Source: JAKLHL01 sp964411885
GTDB taxonomy: Bacteria > Bdellovibrionota > JAFGOL01
Direction of reading: 5' to 3'
NCBI GenBank assembly: GCA_964411885.1
Contig: CAYPMK010000002.1
Location: 1-64,000, forward strand
DNA length: 64,000 nt
The position numbers and the translations under genes are program-made. Shown here piece after piece: positions 53,960 through 63,052 of the stretch (position 1 is the first letter of the stretch; each line of letters opens with the position of its first letter). Under the pieces are notes generated by a model. It ran no database searches. It was not told the DNA's origin and was given only the letters and a program-made list of their open reading frames with translations.

Positions 53960-56900
53960 GCCATTCTGATCATCTTCTTTAGTTTTAATAATAATGCAGA
54001 CGGTGCTATGCTACCTTTATTAGCATAATCATTAGCACCATATTTATGATAATCCTCTATGTCCTTGAACCTAGACGAGTATAAAAGCACTGGTAGTTGA
54101 TCTATAGATCTCTCTCTTCTTATTATTTCTAAGAGCTCCAATCCATTTATCTCTGGCATCTCTATATCAAGTATTACAGCATCAACCTTATAATTCCTTA
54201 TTACCTTTAAAGCCTGTTCCCATCCACCAGCCTCTAATGTAATAAAACCTTCTTTGCCAAGTATGTCTTTAACTATTTTTCTTTCGTCTTGCAGATCATC
54301 AACTACCAAGATGGTCCTCTGTGATGGGTCCACAACACTACAAGTACTATTGTCATTTACGCCGCACAAATTGGCATTAGGTATTTCAAAATAGAACGTT
54401 GAGCCCTGCCCTTCTTTTGATTCTGCCCATATCTTTCCACCGTGGAGTTCACAGATCATTCTGGCTATAGCAAGTCCTATTCCATGCCCCTTCTGCCTAT
54501 CTGTTTTTTCATTTACCTGTTCATACTTGTCGAATATCAAAGCAAGTTTATCCTCTGGTATACCCCTTCCAAAATCCCTTATACTTAACCTTAAACTTCC
54601 ATCAACCAGCAACGTATTTATTTCTATCTTGCCATCTTTCTGCGTATACTTTAACGAGTTATCTAAAAGGTTACTTAAAACTTGTTTTAATTTATCATAA
54701 TCAGCTGTAACCTCGTAATCCGCCTGTGTTAAATATTCAACCGTTACATTGTTAAGTTCGATTGCGCCTTTAAGGTCATCCACTACCTCTTGAACCATTA
54801 AAGAAACATTGAACTTCTTCATCTCTAGTTTTATATTACCATCTTCTAGTTTTTTTAAATTCAAAAGGTCGGTTATTAATTTAATACCTCTGTTAGCTTG
54901 CCTTAGTGACATCTGTGCATAGTCTTTTACTTGTTCAGAGATATTAGGTTCATCTAATAGCAAGCTCATTGACGTCTTAACTATCCCTAGCGGGCTTTTA
55001 AGATCGTGAGATGTAACAGACAAAAATTCATCTTTAACTTTCATCGCCTTTTCCAAAGAATCTTTGGCTTGAGCAAGTTCAAATTCTATCTCCTTCCTGT
55101 GTGTTATGTCTTCTTTAACAGCAAGATAGTTCATTATTTTTCCCTTATCATCAAAAACAGGTGCAATACTTGCCTGTTCCCAAAAAAATGTTCCATCTTT
55201 CTTTTTATTGTGGAACTCCCCTCTCCATTCCTTACCAGAACTTATAGTATCCCACAGCTTCTTATAAGTCTCTGCAGGAAGCTCTCCTGATTTCAATATT
55301 CTAGGGTTCTTTCCGATCGCTTCTTGTAGTGTATAACCTGTTGTTTGAGTAAATTTTGGGTTAGCATACTCAATATTTCCATCTGTATTTGTAAGCACGA
55401 CAGTGGCAGGGCTTTGTTCAACAGCAAGTGAAAGTCTTTTTACTTGTGCCTCTGTGCTTTTTCTTTCTGTAACATCAATAAGGATTCCATCAAGGTGCTC
55501 TATATTACCCTTTTCGTTCTTTACAGATTTACCTTTTTCATAGACCCATTTAATAGTACCATCTTTGTGTAATATCCTGTATTCAAGTTCCCATGCATTA
55601 TTAGTTTTAATAGCATCATTAATTATATTCTCCACGTACAAGGTATCTTCTGGATGTATAACACTTGAATATGATCTAACTTTGTTAAGAAGAAAATCAG
55701 CTGCTGGATAACCAGTCAAGACTTCAACATCACTACTCAAGAAAGACATGGTCCAATACTTGTCAGGCAAACACCTATAGGTCGTACCTGGAATGTTTTC
55801 AACCATTGTCTTGAATTTTTTTTCACTCTCTTTTAATTCATCACTCAGCTTTTTCTTTTCTGTAACGTCCCTTGCAGAAGAATAAACCATACCTTCTTGT
55901 TCAACAGTAGAATCCCATTCTATCCAAACATATGTCCCATCTTTTTTCTTGTACCTATTAGTAAAACTTTTTACCATTGATCCAGATAAAATTTGAGAAG
56001 CAACAGCAAGTGTTATTTCAACATCGTCTGGATGTACAAGATCTATATACATCTTATTCTCAAGTTCTTGAGGTTCATAACCAAGTATATGCCTACAAGC
56101 ACTACTTATTTTCCTAAAACGACCATCATTATCTGTAACACAAAGCATGTTAACAGATACATCAAAGAATCTCTCAAGCTCTTCTGTCTTTTCTTTAAGC
56201 AATCTTTCATCTGTAACTTTTTGTGTGACGTCTTCTATATTACTAATTAAATAGCTTTCACCATAAAGCTCTATCGGTACAGCATACATCAACCCGATTA
56301 CATCTTTGCCCTTAGAACTTCTTGCATTTATCTGAAGTTTTTCGGCAAAGCCCTGTTTTTCTACAAGCTCAACAAGCTTCTCCCTGTCTTTTGGATCTTT
56401 AAAAATATTAAGTTCAAGAGTGGTCTTACCTATTACATCTTTTTTTCTAAACTCTAGAATATTTAAAAACGTACTATTAACATCTATAATCCTACCATCT
56501 GAAAGCTTTGTTATAGCACTCATCATGGGACTTTTTTCAAAGGCTTTAGAGAATTTTTCTTCACTCTTCCTAATAGTGATAGCAGATATCTTAGTAAGAT
56601 AATATAAAGTGCTTATAGATAATATTAATATAAAAATAATGAAAGATACCACTATAGCGTCAAACCTGGCTCTTTTTATATCTAAGCTCCAGTTCTTAAC
56701 AGATATGTCAAAACCAAGCATGCTCAAAGCCCGGCCAGTTTTAAAATCCTTAACAGGCACAAAAGCAGAAACCCAAGAACCCCACTGATCAGTATACGGA
56801 CCAATAACAACATCCTGCTGTGTCTTAATAGCCTCTAATAATTCTACTGGAGGTTCTTTCCATTCATCTCCCGGAGCAGAATAATCCTTAGAACCAACAG

Positions 56901-57846
56901 GTTCAGCGTCTACCAAAAATATAATTCTACCTTTTTTATCCCTCTTTATCATATAAAGGAATCTTGCATCTTTATTCTCTTTCATGACATGATAGAATTG
57001 TTCTTTTAATCTTATATAATCTGGATCTTTAAGATCTTGAATAGAGCCTGTGACCTTTATCACTCTTTCTGGGTTAACAGCAGCTGCAGCTGTCCTTGCT
57101 CTAGATAATAGTTCTTCACCAGATCTTTGCCCTTCTATTTTACCTGCATAATCAACAACAAGCCAGCTGGCCAAAAGAACAAATAGAAATATCACCAGCG
57201 ATATATATATTTTTCTATTAACACCTATTTGGTCGCTAACTACTTTCCTGAACCATCTCCACACGACAAGATTCATGAACATTATGTTTATAAAAGCCAA
57301 GAAATATATTTTTGTTACAATGGGACTTTCTGAGGGAAATATTGCCACTACGAACTGCACAACTCCAAAGATAAAGATCGATATAGCCATGGCTCTAGAG
57401 CATGTTTTTCTCTCTATTGGAAAAGTCGTTAATATTACATACGCCAACCAAATGGATGATATTGGACCAACTATGGCCTCAATAAACATGTCTACGCCTT
57501 TTATTCCGTTGTAAAGAGCACCTAACACAACTACCAAAACAAAAAGTGATATGATCCAAGCAGTCCATCTTTGACGTCTTGCATATTGTATAAATATCAA
57601 GAAGGTTATAGACATGAACATTATTTCTAAAACAAAAAGATACGGTGAATAGTAGTCTTGGAAAGTCCTAATAACATACAGTAGTAAAGATAATAAAAAA
57701 GAAGTACTAGCAAAGCCAAGGTATAACCAAAATTTATTCTCGGGTTGTACTCTTTGTAACAAAAAGCAAGTAGTCAATAGAGTTAGAAACCCTATGAAGT
57801 ATGCAAAAAAAACAAAATCAAGGTTAGCTACTATAAAGGCGTCCAT
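53956..57846 (-). CDS. hybrid sensor histidine kinase, 7-8 TM + four PAS
   Basis: 1296 residues. Seven to eight TM helices (about 1-235), an extracytoplasmic Cache-like region (about 245-395) and another TM (about 400-420), then four PAS domains (about 435, 560, 685 and 810) with PAC tails such as EDVTQK, DVTEKK and DVTERK. HisKA follows with VTSHDLKSPLG (phospho-His about 946), HATPase with a DxGxGI-like RDFGRGIPEDKLALIFDKYEQ and GIGLAIARMI, and a C-terminal receiver (ILDIEMPEINGLELLEIIRRER). AGGAGGGG precedes the ATG. It begins 15 nt after the usher gene, so it belongs to that operon. Ligand unknown. Confidence 0.94.
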   Translation of the reverse strand: MDAFIVANLDFVFFAYFIGFLTLLTTCFLLQRVQPENKFWLYLGFASTSFLLSLLLYVIRTFQDYYSPYLFVLEIMFMSITFLIFIQYARRQRWTAWIISLFVLVVVLGALYNGIKGVDMFIEAIVGPISSIWLAYVILTTFPIERKTCSRAMAISIFIFGVVQFVVAIFPSESPIVTKIYFLAFINIMFMNLVVWRWFRKVVSDQIGVNRKIYISLVIFLFVLLASWLVVDYAGKIEGQRSGEELLSRARTAAAAVNPERVIKVTGSIQDLKDPDYIRLKEQFYHVMKENKDARFLYMIKRDKKGRIIFLVDAEPVGSKDYSAPGDEWKEPPVELLEAIKTQQDVVIGPYTDQWGSWVSAFVPVKDFKTGRALSMLGFDISVKNWSLDIKRARFDAIVVSFIIFILILSISTLYYLTKISAITIRKSEEKFSKAFEKSPMMSAITKLSDGRIIDVNSTFLNILEFRKKDVIGKTTLELNIFKDPKDREKLVELVEKQGFAEKLQINARSSKGKDVIGLMYAVPIELYGESYLISNIEDVTQKVTDERLLKEKTEELERFFDVSVNMLCVTDNDGRFRKISSACRHILGYEPQELENKMYIDLVHPDDVEITLAVASQILSGSMVKSFTNRYKKKDGTYVWIEWDSTVEQEGMVYSSARDVTEKKKLSDELKESEKKFKTMVENIPGTTYRCLPDKYWTMSFLSSDVEVLTGYPAADFLLNKVRSYSSVIHPEDTLYVENIINDAIKTNNAWELEYRILHKDGTIKWVYEKGKSVKNEKGNIEHLDGILIDVTERKSTEAQVKRLSLAVEQSPATVVLTNTDGNIEYANPKFTQTTGYTLQEAIGKNPRILKSGELPAETYKKLWDTISSGKEWRGEFHNKKKDGTFFWEQASIAPVFDDKGKIMNYLAVKEDITHRKEIEFELAQAKDSLEKAMKVKDEFLSVTSHDLKSPLGIVKTSMSLLLDEPNISEQVKDYAQMSLRQANRGIKLITDLLNLKKLEDGNIKLEMKKFNVSLMVQEVVDDLKGAIELNNVTVEYLTQADYEVTADYDKLKQVLSNLLDNSLKYTQKDGKIEINTLLVDGSLRLSIRDFGRGIPEDKLALIFDKYEQVNEKTDRQKGHGIGLAIARMICELHGGKIWAESKEGQGSTFYFEIPNANLCGVNDNSTCSVVDPSQRTILVVDDLQDERKIVKDILGKEGFITLEAGGWEQALKVIRNYKVDAVILDIEMPEINGLELLEIIRRERSIDQLPVLLYSSRFKDIEDYHKYGANDYANKGSIAPSALLLKLKKMIRMA

Positions 57847-57861
57847 TGATGCCCCTCCTAA

Positions 57862-60798
57862 TTATTTCCACTCCCAGCGTATCCCACTTAAAACATCCTC
57901 ATTCCCTATCTTTATCATCATCGTACTTGGCGGATCCTCTGTTCCAAGAAGTCTTAACTCATAATCACCAGCCGTTAATTTATCAACAACAAAACTACCA
58001 TCCCTTAAAACTTTACCTGTAGAGATAACTTTACCATCGCTCGTACGTACAGCCTCTACAATAAGACCCCTGCTTATTTTCCTGCCAACCAATCTGCCCT
58101 CTATAGCTCTTGCAGGCTCTGTTATTCTAGCAATATAAAGTGGTTTACTACCTATAGAATAATACCTACTTTCTGCTAATCCCTTAGAAGTCTTTTTCAT
58201 AACAGGCGACTTCTTTTTATGAACTTTAGGACTTTTTATTTTCTGTTCTTCAACTTTATCTACGGTATCTAAAGACTCTGTAATCTTTCCTGTTTTTAAA
58301 TTCCATCTAATACCGCTTATCCAATCCTCACCCTCTGGAATGTCTATCTCTAATGGAAGAACTTCTTTGTTATAACCTTTTATCCTTAATTCATATTTAC
58401 CAGCTGTTAGTTTTTCTACTATAAAGAACCCATCAGCTTCCACCATGCCTTTACCTGCAACTGTACCATCTTTAACTCTTACAGCTTCTATATACATGTC
58501 ATCTGATATCGTTTCGTCTTCTTCTAATTCAAGTACTCCGTCTATCCCTGCCGTCCAAACAAGTTTTGGTTCCCAAACTATAGCAGTTCCCGGTCTAAAC
58601 CTTACTACTTCAAATTCTTTTTCTGTTACCATACTTGCATCTAGGCTGTTAGGTTCAACCTTAGCAACAAATTTTTGATAAGGTGCTATAGCTGTTATCA
58701 AAAACTCACCATTCTCATCTGTAGTAGCAGATCTACTACCTGCCATTACCGTTGCTCCTTGAACAGGAACTACTTCTTGTTTTTCGTCACCAGACGGTGT
58801 CATTATCCTTCCACCAAGGGTACCTGTTCCAAATTCACTCCATATCTCTGGGCCCGGACTTGGACTAAGTATTCCATCAAGATCAAGGTGGAACCCAAAA
58901 TATTTATCCCTAACTAAAGCACCCACTGTTATGTTCCTAGTTATCCTGTAAGCTATATCTCCAACGAAAGATCCTTTGATAGTCTTGTCTGGTATACTAA
59001 AAGAGGCTGTAATATTCCAACCACGACTAGCATAAGGGTCCCTTAATATAAGGCTCAAACTATTTATGGAATAAGGTTTCATCCATGTCCTAACAGCTTC
59101 AAAGACGGTGTTGTCTCCCAGTATTACATCTATACCAGTTCTTGTACTTATCTGGTTTGCAGATATTTTTGGAAAAGTTTCTCTGAATTCAACAAATGGT
59201 TTGAATAACCTACTAAAATTATAGATCACCTCTGCGCTAACAGCCCTTTGTTCAAAATCTTGCTCATACTCGTTCAAAAATTGGAATCTTCCTATACCAA
59301 GGGAATGCCTTACTGCCCAATATTCACCAAGGTCCCTAAAATTCCTTAAGAACACCGGGGTTTCTTTATCATAATAACGATGTTCGAATTGAATAAAATT
59401 AGGATACAATAACGTTGTATTAACCCTAAAAGACCTATCTATATTCCTGCCAGTGAACAGTGCTTGGCCTAAAAAACTAATAGAGGGAAACGGCCTAAAA
59501 GCAAGATCACCCATAAAAGAAGCTCTGTCTGTATCTGGGAATTTAATAGGACTTAAACCTATTGTAGCCTCGTCTAGCACACCAAACCTTAAAGCCGCAT
59601 AATTAAAACGTCCATAGAGTGTTTCTCCTGTAAACACCCTTTCTTCGAATTCACCTTGTTCAAGTATCATACCGTTATCGTCGGACATTACTATTTCTTT
59701 AATATCTTCTGATCCATCTGGATAATATATTTTTGCAATAACTCTACTTTGACCATCTACAACTACGTCATTAAAATTATAACGACCATCTGGGCCAGCT
59801 ATAGTAGTCCCCATGTATATACCATCTCTATAAAGATCCACTTGTGCATTTGGGATAGCTCTTTCATTTATATCTATCTTACCTGTACCATATATTATTT
59901 CTCGACTATCAAATCTAAAACCGTTCTTGGCTGTAATGTTAGGTATCATAAGTGCGGCCTCTTCAAAGGTGGTGTTACCAAATTCCATAAGATCAAACCA
60001 ACTCTTCTTTCTCCACGTATATGTCCAATAAGGCATTTTTGCTGTTACCTCTTTATCGTCGTAGGTAACAGGCCCTCCTGTTTGCAGAGTACCTTTAAGC
60101 ACATCCACATTTAGATCATAGTTAAAATCTGCGCCAATACTTTCTTGTGGCCTCTTGCGAAGGCTTAAATGATATTTAAATTCAGGCCTAAATTTACTAT
60201 CAGGTTCTATAAGATCTGCTTTATCTATAAGGTCTTTTTCTTTTTTATATGCTTCTGCTCTTTCTTTTTCTTGTTCTCTCATTCGTTGTCTATCAAACAA
60301 CAATTTAAATTCTGGTATTACAGAAAGATAATAAGACCTAAGGTCCCACGTTGCTGTAAGAGGTAACCATTTTGACCAAATATCATATCTTAACCAGCAT
60401 TTACCTTCTTGTGTTATAAAAGCATCGTCGGGCAAAGGTTCTTTAACAGCACCTTCTTCATAATCACCATATCTTAAGTTCTTTCCATCTATCCAAAAAA
60501 TATTTTTTGATGGTTGTAAAGTTCCCTGACAATAACTACGAGATAAATTACACTTAACATCTGTAAGGTCTAAATACTTAGACAAGAACTCTTCTATATC
60601 AAGATAAGGCCTTTCTTGATCATCAGCAAGAACCCTATAAAAAGAATTACCTCTATTACTTGTTACTGTGACCATTATAAACGCTTCATTGAATTTTGAA
60701 TCACTTAGTACTGGTTCAAGTACTCCGTCATCCTGACACAACACCGTCGTAGATAACAGAAAAACAAAACAAACAATTAATCTTTTTTTGAAGATCAT
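57862..60798 (-). CDS. divergent fimbrial usher-like outer-membrane protein
   Basis: A 978-residue precursor with signal peptide (IFKKRLIVCFVFLLSTTVLC). An N-terminal periplasmic part (about 25-170, with one Cys pair) and a charged helix (about 170-205) precede a segment INERAIPNAQVDLYRDGIYM and then YYPDGSEDIKEIVMSDDNG (about 308-375). That segment matches the usher plug pattern (A-V-V-x-NG, pG-F-I-D, E-DGS). A barrel of about 300 residues follows. The C-terminus has one carboxypeptidase-regulatory-like unit (about 695-750) and two tandem similar units (753-833 and 898-978; each with KLTAG-YELR and SGIRW). It overlaps the PapD-like chaperone gene by 4 nt and precedes the hybrid kinase by 15 nt. 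Confidence 0.8.
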   Translation of the reverse strand: MIFKKRLIVCFVFLLSTTVLCQDDGVLEPVLSDSKFNEAFIMVTVTSNRGNSFYRVLADDQERPYLDIEEFLSKYLDLTDVKCNLSRSYCQGTLQPSKNIFWIDGKNLRYGDYEEGAVKEPLPDDAFITQEGKCWLRYDIWSKWLPLTATWDLRSYYLSVIPEFKLLFDRQRMREQEKERAEAYKKEKDLIDKADLIEPDSKFRPEFKYHLSLRKRPQESIGADFNYDLNVDVLKGTLQTGGPVTYDDKEVTAKMPYWTYTWRKKSWFDLMEFGNTTFEEAALMIPNITAKNGFRFDSREIIYGTGKIDINERAIPNAQVDLYRDGIYMGTTIAGPDGRYNFNDVVVDGQSRVIAKIYYPDGSEDIKEIVMSDDNGMILEQGEFEERVFTGETLYGRFNYAALRFGVLDEATIGLSPIKFPDTDRASFMGDLAFRPFPSISFLGQALFTGRNIDRSFRVNTTLLYPNFIQFEHRYYDKETPVFLRNFRDLGEYWAVRHSLGIGRFQFLNEYEQDFEQRAVSAEVIYNFSRLFKPFVEFRETFPKISANQISTRTGIDVILGDNTVFEAVRTWMKPYSINSLSLILRDPYASRGWNITASFSIPDKTIKGSFVGDIAYRITRNITVGALVRDKYFGFHLDLDGILSPSPGPEIWSEFGTGTLGGRIMTPSGDEKQEVVPVQGATVMAGSRSATTDENGEFLITAIAPYQKFVAKVEPNSLDASMVTEKEFEVVRFRPGTAIVWEPKLVWTAGIDGVLELEEDETISDDMYIEAVRVKDGTVAGKGMVEADGFFIVEKLTAGKYELRIKGYNKEVLPLEIDIPEGEDWISGIRWNLKTGKITESLDTVDKVEEQKIKSPKVHKKKSPVMKKTSKGLAESRYYSIGSKPLYIARITEPARAIEGRLVGRKISRGLIVEAVRTSDGKVISTGKVLRDGSFVVDKLTAGDYELRLLGTEDPPSTMMIKIGNEDVLSGIRWEWK

Positions 60799-61562
60799 CT
60801 AAGTTTACAGACTGTGGTGACCTTTTTTTGTTTTTCGTCCAATGGTATCCAACTTATCTTTATCTCTTTTTGTGTTTCTTCTGGCGACCAGTTCAAAAGA
60901 ACATCTTTAGATGTTTGTCTTGTCATAAAGATTTTTTCCTCTACAATACGTTTATCTTTATCGTCGTTAATAACAAGCCAGCCATCAAAACGCCAAAGAC
61001 CACTATTAACTATATTCACTTTTGTTTTCTTGTTCACAACAGAACATGTTATAGAAAGATCAAACTTACCAGTCCCAACACTTCCATATACAACAACAGC
61101 CGTTTCGCTCTTAAAATCAAGCTTCATGCTAAGGCCACCGTCTCCCTTCTTCTTGGACGTAACACTACTTGCCACATCAAGCATAGAAAAAAGTATATGA
61201 GACCTATATTCGCCGTCCTTAAGATCTGCAGGAGGTCTAACAGATACTCTTACCGTCCTCTGTTCGCCTGGGCTAAGTGATATAACTTTTGGACTCACCA
61301 CCATGTTCTTAGATATATCGTCGTAGTTCTTGTCTTCTTTGGATATGGACCTTAATGGTGGCATAAATTTTGATCCAACTGGGAAAAATATTGGTGAAAC
61401 AGACACTCGTATTCTTGCATCCCCATTATTAGTTACTACAAAAGAGATGGTATTAGGTCTATTAAGCTTTATTTCTGCAGAAGTTGGTGCAACAAGAAAG
61501 GAATTAGCAGAGTGAATATCTGTCATCAAACAAAAAGTAAACAAAAAGAAAAATATCCTCAT
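60795..61562 (-). CDS. PapD-like periplasmic pilus chaperone
   Basis: A 255-residue precursor with signal peptide (MRIFFFLFTFCLMTDIHS). Domain 1 has the pilus-chaperone pattern: FLVAPTSAEIKLNRPNTISFVVTN, then VSPKVISLSPGEQRTVRVSVRPPADLKDGEYRSHILFSM, containing the Arg-rich G1 strand and YRSH motif. Domain 2 is a shorter Ig-like unit. The start is ATG 61562, with GGGGGA 4 nt upstream. It lies between a DUF4402 subunit gene (14 nt) and the usher (4-nt overlap), the usual subunit-chaperone-usher order. Confidence 0.88.
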   Translation of the reverse strand: MRIFFFLFTFCLMTDIHSANSFLVAPTSAEIKLNRPNTISFVVTNNGDARIRVSVSPIFFPVGSKFMPPLRSISKEDKNYDDISKNMVVSPKVISLSPGEQRTVRVSVRPPADLKDGEYRSHILFSMLDVASSVTSKKKGDGGLSMKLDFKSETAVVVYGSVGTGKFDLSITCSVVNKKTKVNIVNSGLWRFDGWLVINDDKDKRIVEEKIFMTRQTSKDVLLNWSPEETQKEIKISWIPLDEKQKKVTTVCKLR

Positions 61563-61576
61563 CACATCCCCCATTG

Positions 61577-61981
61577 TTAGTTATAAACAAGCCTTAAAGT
61601 AGCTGTACCAGAATAATCGCCCTCATTTTTCTTATTAGTAATTTGGGCTCTTGCTCCAACTCTAATATTATTTAGGTTGCCTAAAGGATCAAAAACGGGA
61701 GTACCATTATTAACTTGAAAGTTACTTATAGTTATTTTGTTATTTGCTCCACCGCCGCCGTTAGTCATGTAAATAGTAGCTTGTCTAACTGTAATCCTAG
61801 CTGTTCTTCCTGCAGTACCTGTTGCAGAAAAAGTTGCAGCCCCTGCATCACTAACATTTACAATAGGATTAGAAGCAAGTCCCCATATTTGTACAGGAAA
61901 AACAAGGTCACTGAGCTTTGTTACATTTTGAGCAAATAAAGTTCCTGAAAAGGAAACAATTAAAATAAATAAAATTTTCAT
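61577..61981 (-). CDS. DUF4402-like pilus subunit lacking the N-terminal extension (candidate tip)
   Basis: A 134-residue secreted protein with signal peptide ending ...LFA and a DUF4402-type beta-sandwich: LSDLVFPVQI, VSDAGAATFSATG, ITVRQATIYM and YSGTATLRLVYN. The C-terminus has penultimate Tyr and Gly 14 residues from the end, as in classical pilins. Unlike its paralogues it has no ~13-residue hydrophobic-alternating stretch before the LVFP strand, so it cannot supply a donor strand and may be the fibre tip. It is directly upstream of the chaperone gene. No Shine-Dalgarno is seen. Confidence 0.8.
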   Translation of the reverse strand: MKILFILIVSFSGTLFAQNVTKLSDLVFPVQIWGLASNPIVNVSDAGAATFSATGTAGRTARITVRQATIYMTNGGGGANNKITISNFQVNNGTPVFDPLGNLNNIRVGARAQITNKKNEGDYSGTATLRLVYN

Positions 61982-62023
61982 TACGTCAATGATATAGAAA
62001 AAAACGGAACAGTAAAGAAAGAA

Positions 62024-62067
62024 TTACTGATATATAACTCTTAAAGTGGCACTGCCCTTATATTCAC
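62024..62067 (-). CDS. DUF4402-like subunit, 5' part in gap
   Basis: Only the last 14 codons are visible, ending EYKGSATLRVIYQ then TAA. This matches the C-terminal pilin strand of the neighbouring paralogues (YSGTATMRVVYN, YVGIATLRVIYN). Its incomplete first codon (nGT) is compatible with the conserved Gly at -14. It lies 42 nt upstream of the next subunit gene on the same strand. Confidence 0.75.
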
Positions 62068-62167
62068 NNNNNNNNNNNNNNNNNNNNNNNNNNNNNNNNN
62101 NNNNNNNNNNNNNNNNNNNNNNNNNNNNNNNNNNNNNNNNNNNNNNNNNNNNNNNNNNNNNNNNNNN
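62068..62167. other. assembly gap (100 N)
   Basis: Exactly 100 N within the subunit gene cluster. It hides most of one subunit gene and possibly more. Repeated paralogues are the likely cause of the assembly break. Confidence 0.98.
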
Positions 62168-62201
62168 CTTAAAAACAAAAGAAGGATAACTGAAAACATC
62201 T

Positions 62202-62434
62202 GGGTTTGGCCCTCCCCTTTTTCCCTCTCTTTCTAACCTGTCTTACTATGTCATTATATCATATACTTATAATAATATCAACTAATTATTATAAGTATAT
62301 ATTATCATTAGTGTTTTTACACAAAATATTGAACATTTCAAGAACTTTTATTGTCTTAAAGATAAAAAGAAACCCACCGGAATTTTTTGGGGTTTCCGGC
62401 AGGTTTCAATATTAGACCAGGGAGGGCCAACCCC
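62202..62434. repeat. inverted repeat pair flanking a 233-bp non-coding stretch
   Basis: GGGTTTGGCCCTCCC (62202-62216) and GGGAGGGCCAACCCC (62420-62434) are complementary at 14 of 15 positions. Between them lie AT-rich DNA, a strong terminator (62361-62407) and no credible gene. It may be a small MITE-like element or the flank of a duplicated block; no target-site duplication is visible. The stretch 62168-62443 otherwise holds nothing I can name. Confidence 0.5.
62361..62407 (-). terminator. intrinsic terminator after the 62444 subunit gene
   Basis: On the minus strand GAAACC-tg-CCGGAA ... TTCCGG-tg-GGTTTC forms a 14-position stem with one internal mismatch pair, a 10-nt A-rich loop, then TTTTTATC. 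It ends transcription 37 nt after the 62444 stop and separates this subunit from the downstream chaperone-usher operon. Confidence 0.88.
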
Positions 62435-62439
62435 CTAAT

Positions 62440-62913
62440 CAACTTAGTTATAAACTACTCTCATCGTTGCTGTACCAGAATAGTTTCCATCTTCACTATT
62501 TGAAAGTACATGCGCTGTTGCTCCTACCTTTATACCATTTGCATTACCGCTGTTGTCAAACGCTGTTGGCGCACTAACTACAAAGTTATCTACTGCTATT
62601 GATGTTGCTACCCCAGGTGCACTCATGCTAATACTACTCTCTACTATTGAACTTGATATACTTCTGTTCTTTCCACCCTGTGCATTAAATGCTGCTGCAC
62701 CAGTATCACTTGTCGCTACTGCTATATCAAATGCTGATCCTGTCAATGTAGCATCTGGGAACAATAGATCCTGTACCTTGTCTATTGTAATTGGTTTGTA
62801 AAGTTTTAGTGTTACGTTAAAACTCCTGTCTGTTGCCATCGCCGTCGCACTTAACATCGCAATCATTATTAATAATTTTTTCATGGCCCTTTTCCCCCTT
62901 TCTTTTCTTTTTA
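62440..62913. repeat. exact direct repeat of 474 bp, first copy (second 63527-64000)
   Basis: 62440-62913 and 63527-64000 are identical (offset 1087 bp) and include a whole subunit gene plus its leader. The second copy runs off the window, so the repeat may be longer. No insertion-sequence features flank it. Confidence 0.9.
62444..62884 (-). CDS. DUF4402-like major pilus subunit (copy 1)
   Basis: A 146-residue precursor with signal peptide (MKKLLIMIAMLSATAMA). The mature N-terminus SFNVTLKLYKPITI alternates hydrophobic residues like a donor strand, followed by the DUF4402 sandwich (VQDLLFPDATLTG, DTGAAAFNAQGGKNRS, SISMSAPG) and a C-terminal strand with penultimate Tyr and Gly at -14 (GNYSGTATMRVVYN). 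AAAGGGGG-type ribosome site upstream; own terminator downstream; sigma-54-like promoter at 62930-62947. The protein and DNA are identical to the copy at 63531-63971. Probably the abundant shaft subunit. Confidence 0.85.
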   Translation of the reverse strand: MKKLLIMIAMLSATAMATDRSFNVTLKLYKPITIDKVQDLLFPDATLTGSAFDIAVATSDTGAAAFNAQGGKNRSISSSIVESSISMSAPGVATSIAVDNFVVSAPTAFDNSGNANGIKVGATAHVLSNSEDGNYSGTATMRVVYN

Positions 62914-62929
62914 GGTTCTATTACCTATA

Positions 62930-62947
62930 ATGCATTACATGTGCCAA
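62930..62947 (-). promoter_or_regulatory. candidate sigma-54 promoter of the 62444 subunit gene
   Basis: Minus strand TTGGCACATGTAATGCAT. The -24 element TTGGCAC is perfect and the -12 element is ATGCA (consensus TTGCW) at the correct spacing of 10 bp between GG and GC. The predicted +1 is near 62920, 36 nt before the start codon. An NtrC-type activator is encoded 10 kb away. Confidence 0.6.
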
Positions 62948-63052
62948 AATTATTATTATATAGAATTTCAACAAGTTAAGCAAAATAAACAGCCTCTAAA
63001 GGCCTTAAAACTGACTTAACATGTCTTATTTTGACTTACAAGATAGGACATT

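Noticed and set aside
60814..61280. Two overlapping plus-strand frames of 128 and 150 residues opposite the chaperone gene
   Set aside because: Both are antisense to the PapD-like coding sequence, overlap one another, and show no domain or start signal.
62206..62415. 69-residue plus-strand reading frame in the subunit cluster
   Set aside because: It covers a strong minus-strand terminator and an AT-rich spacer, has no ribosome site and no protein-like composition.
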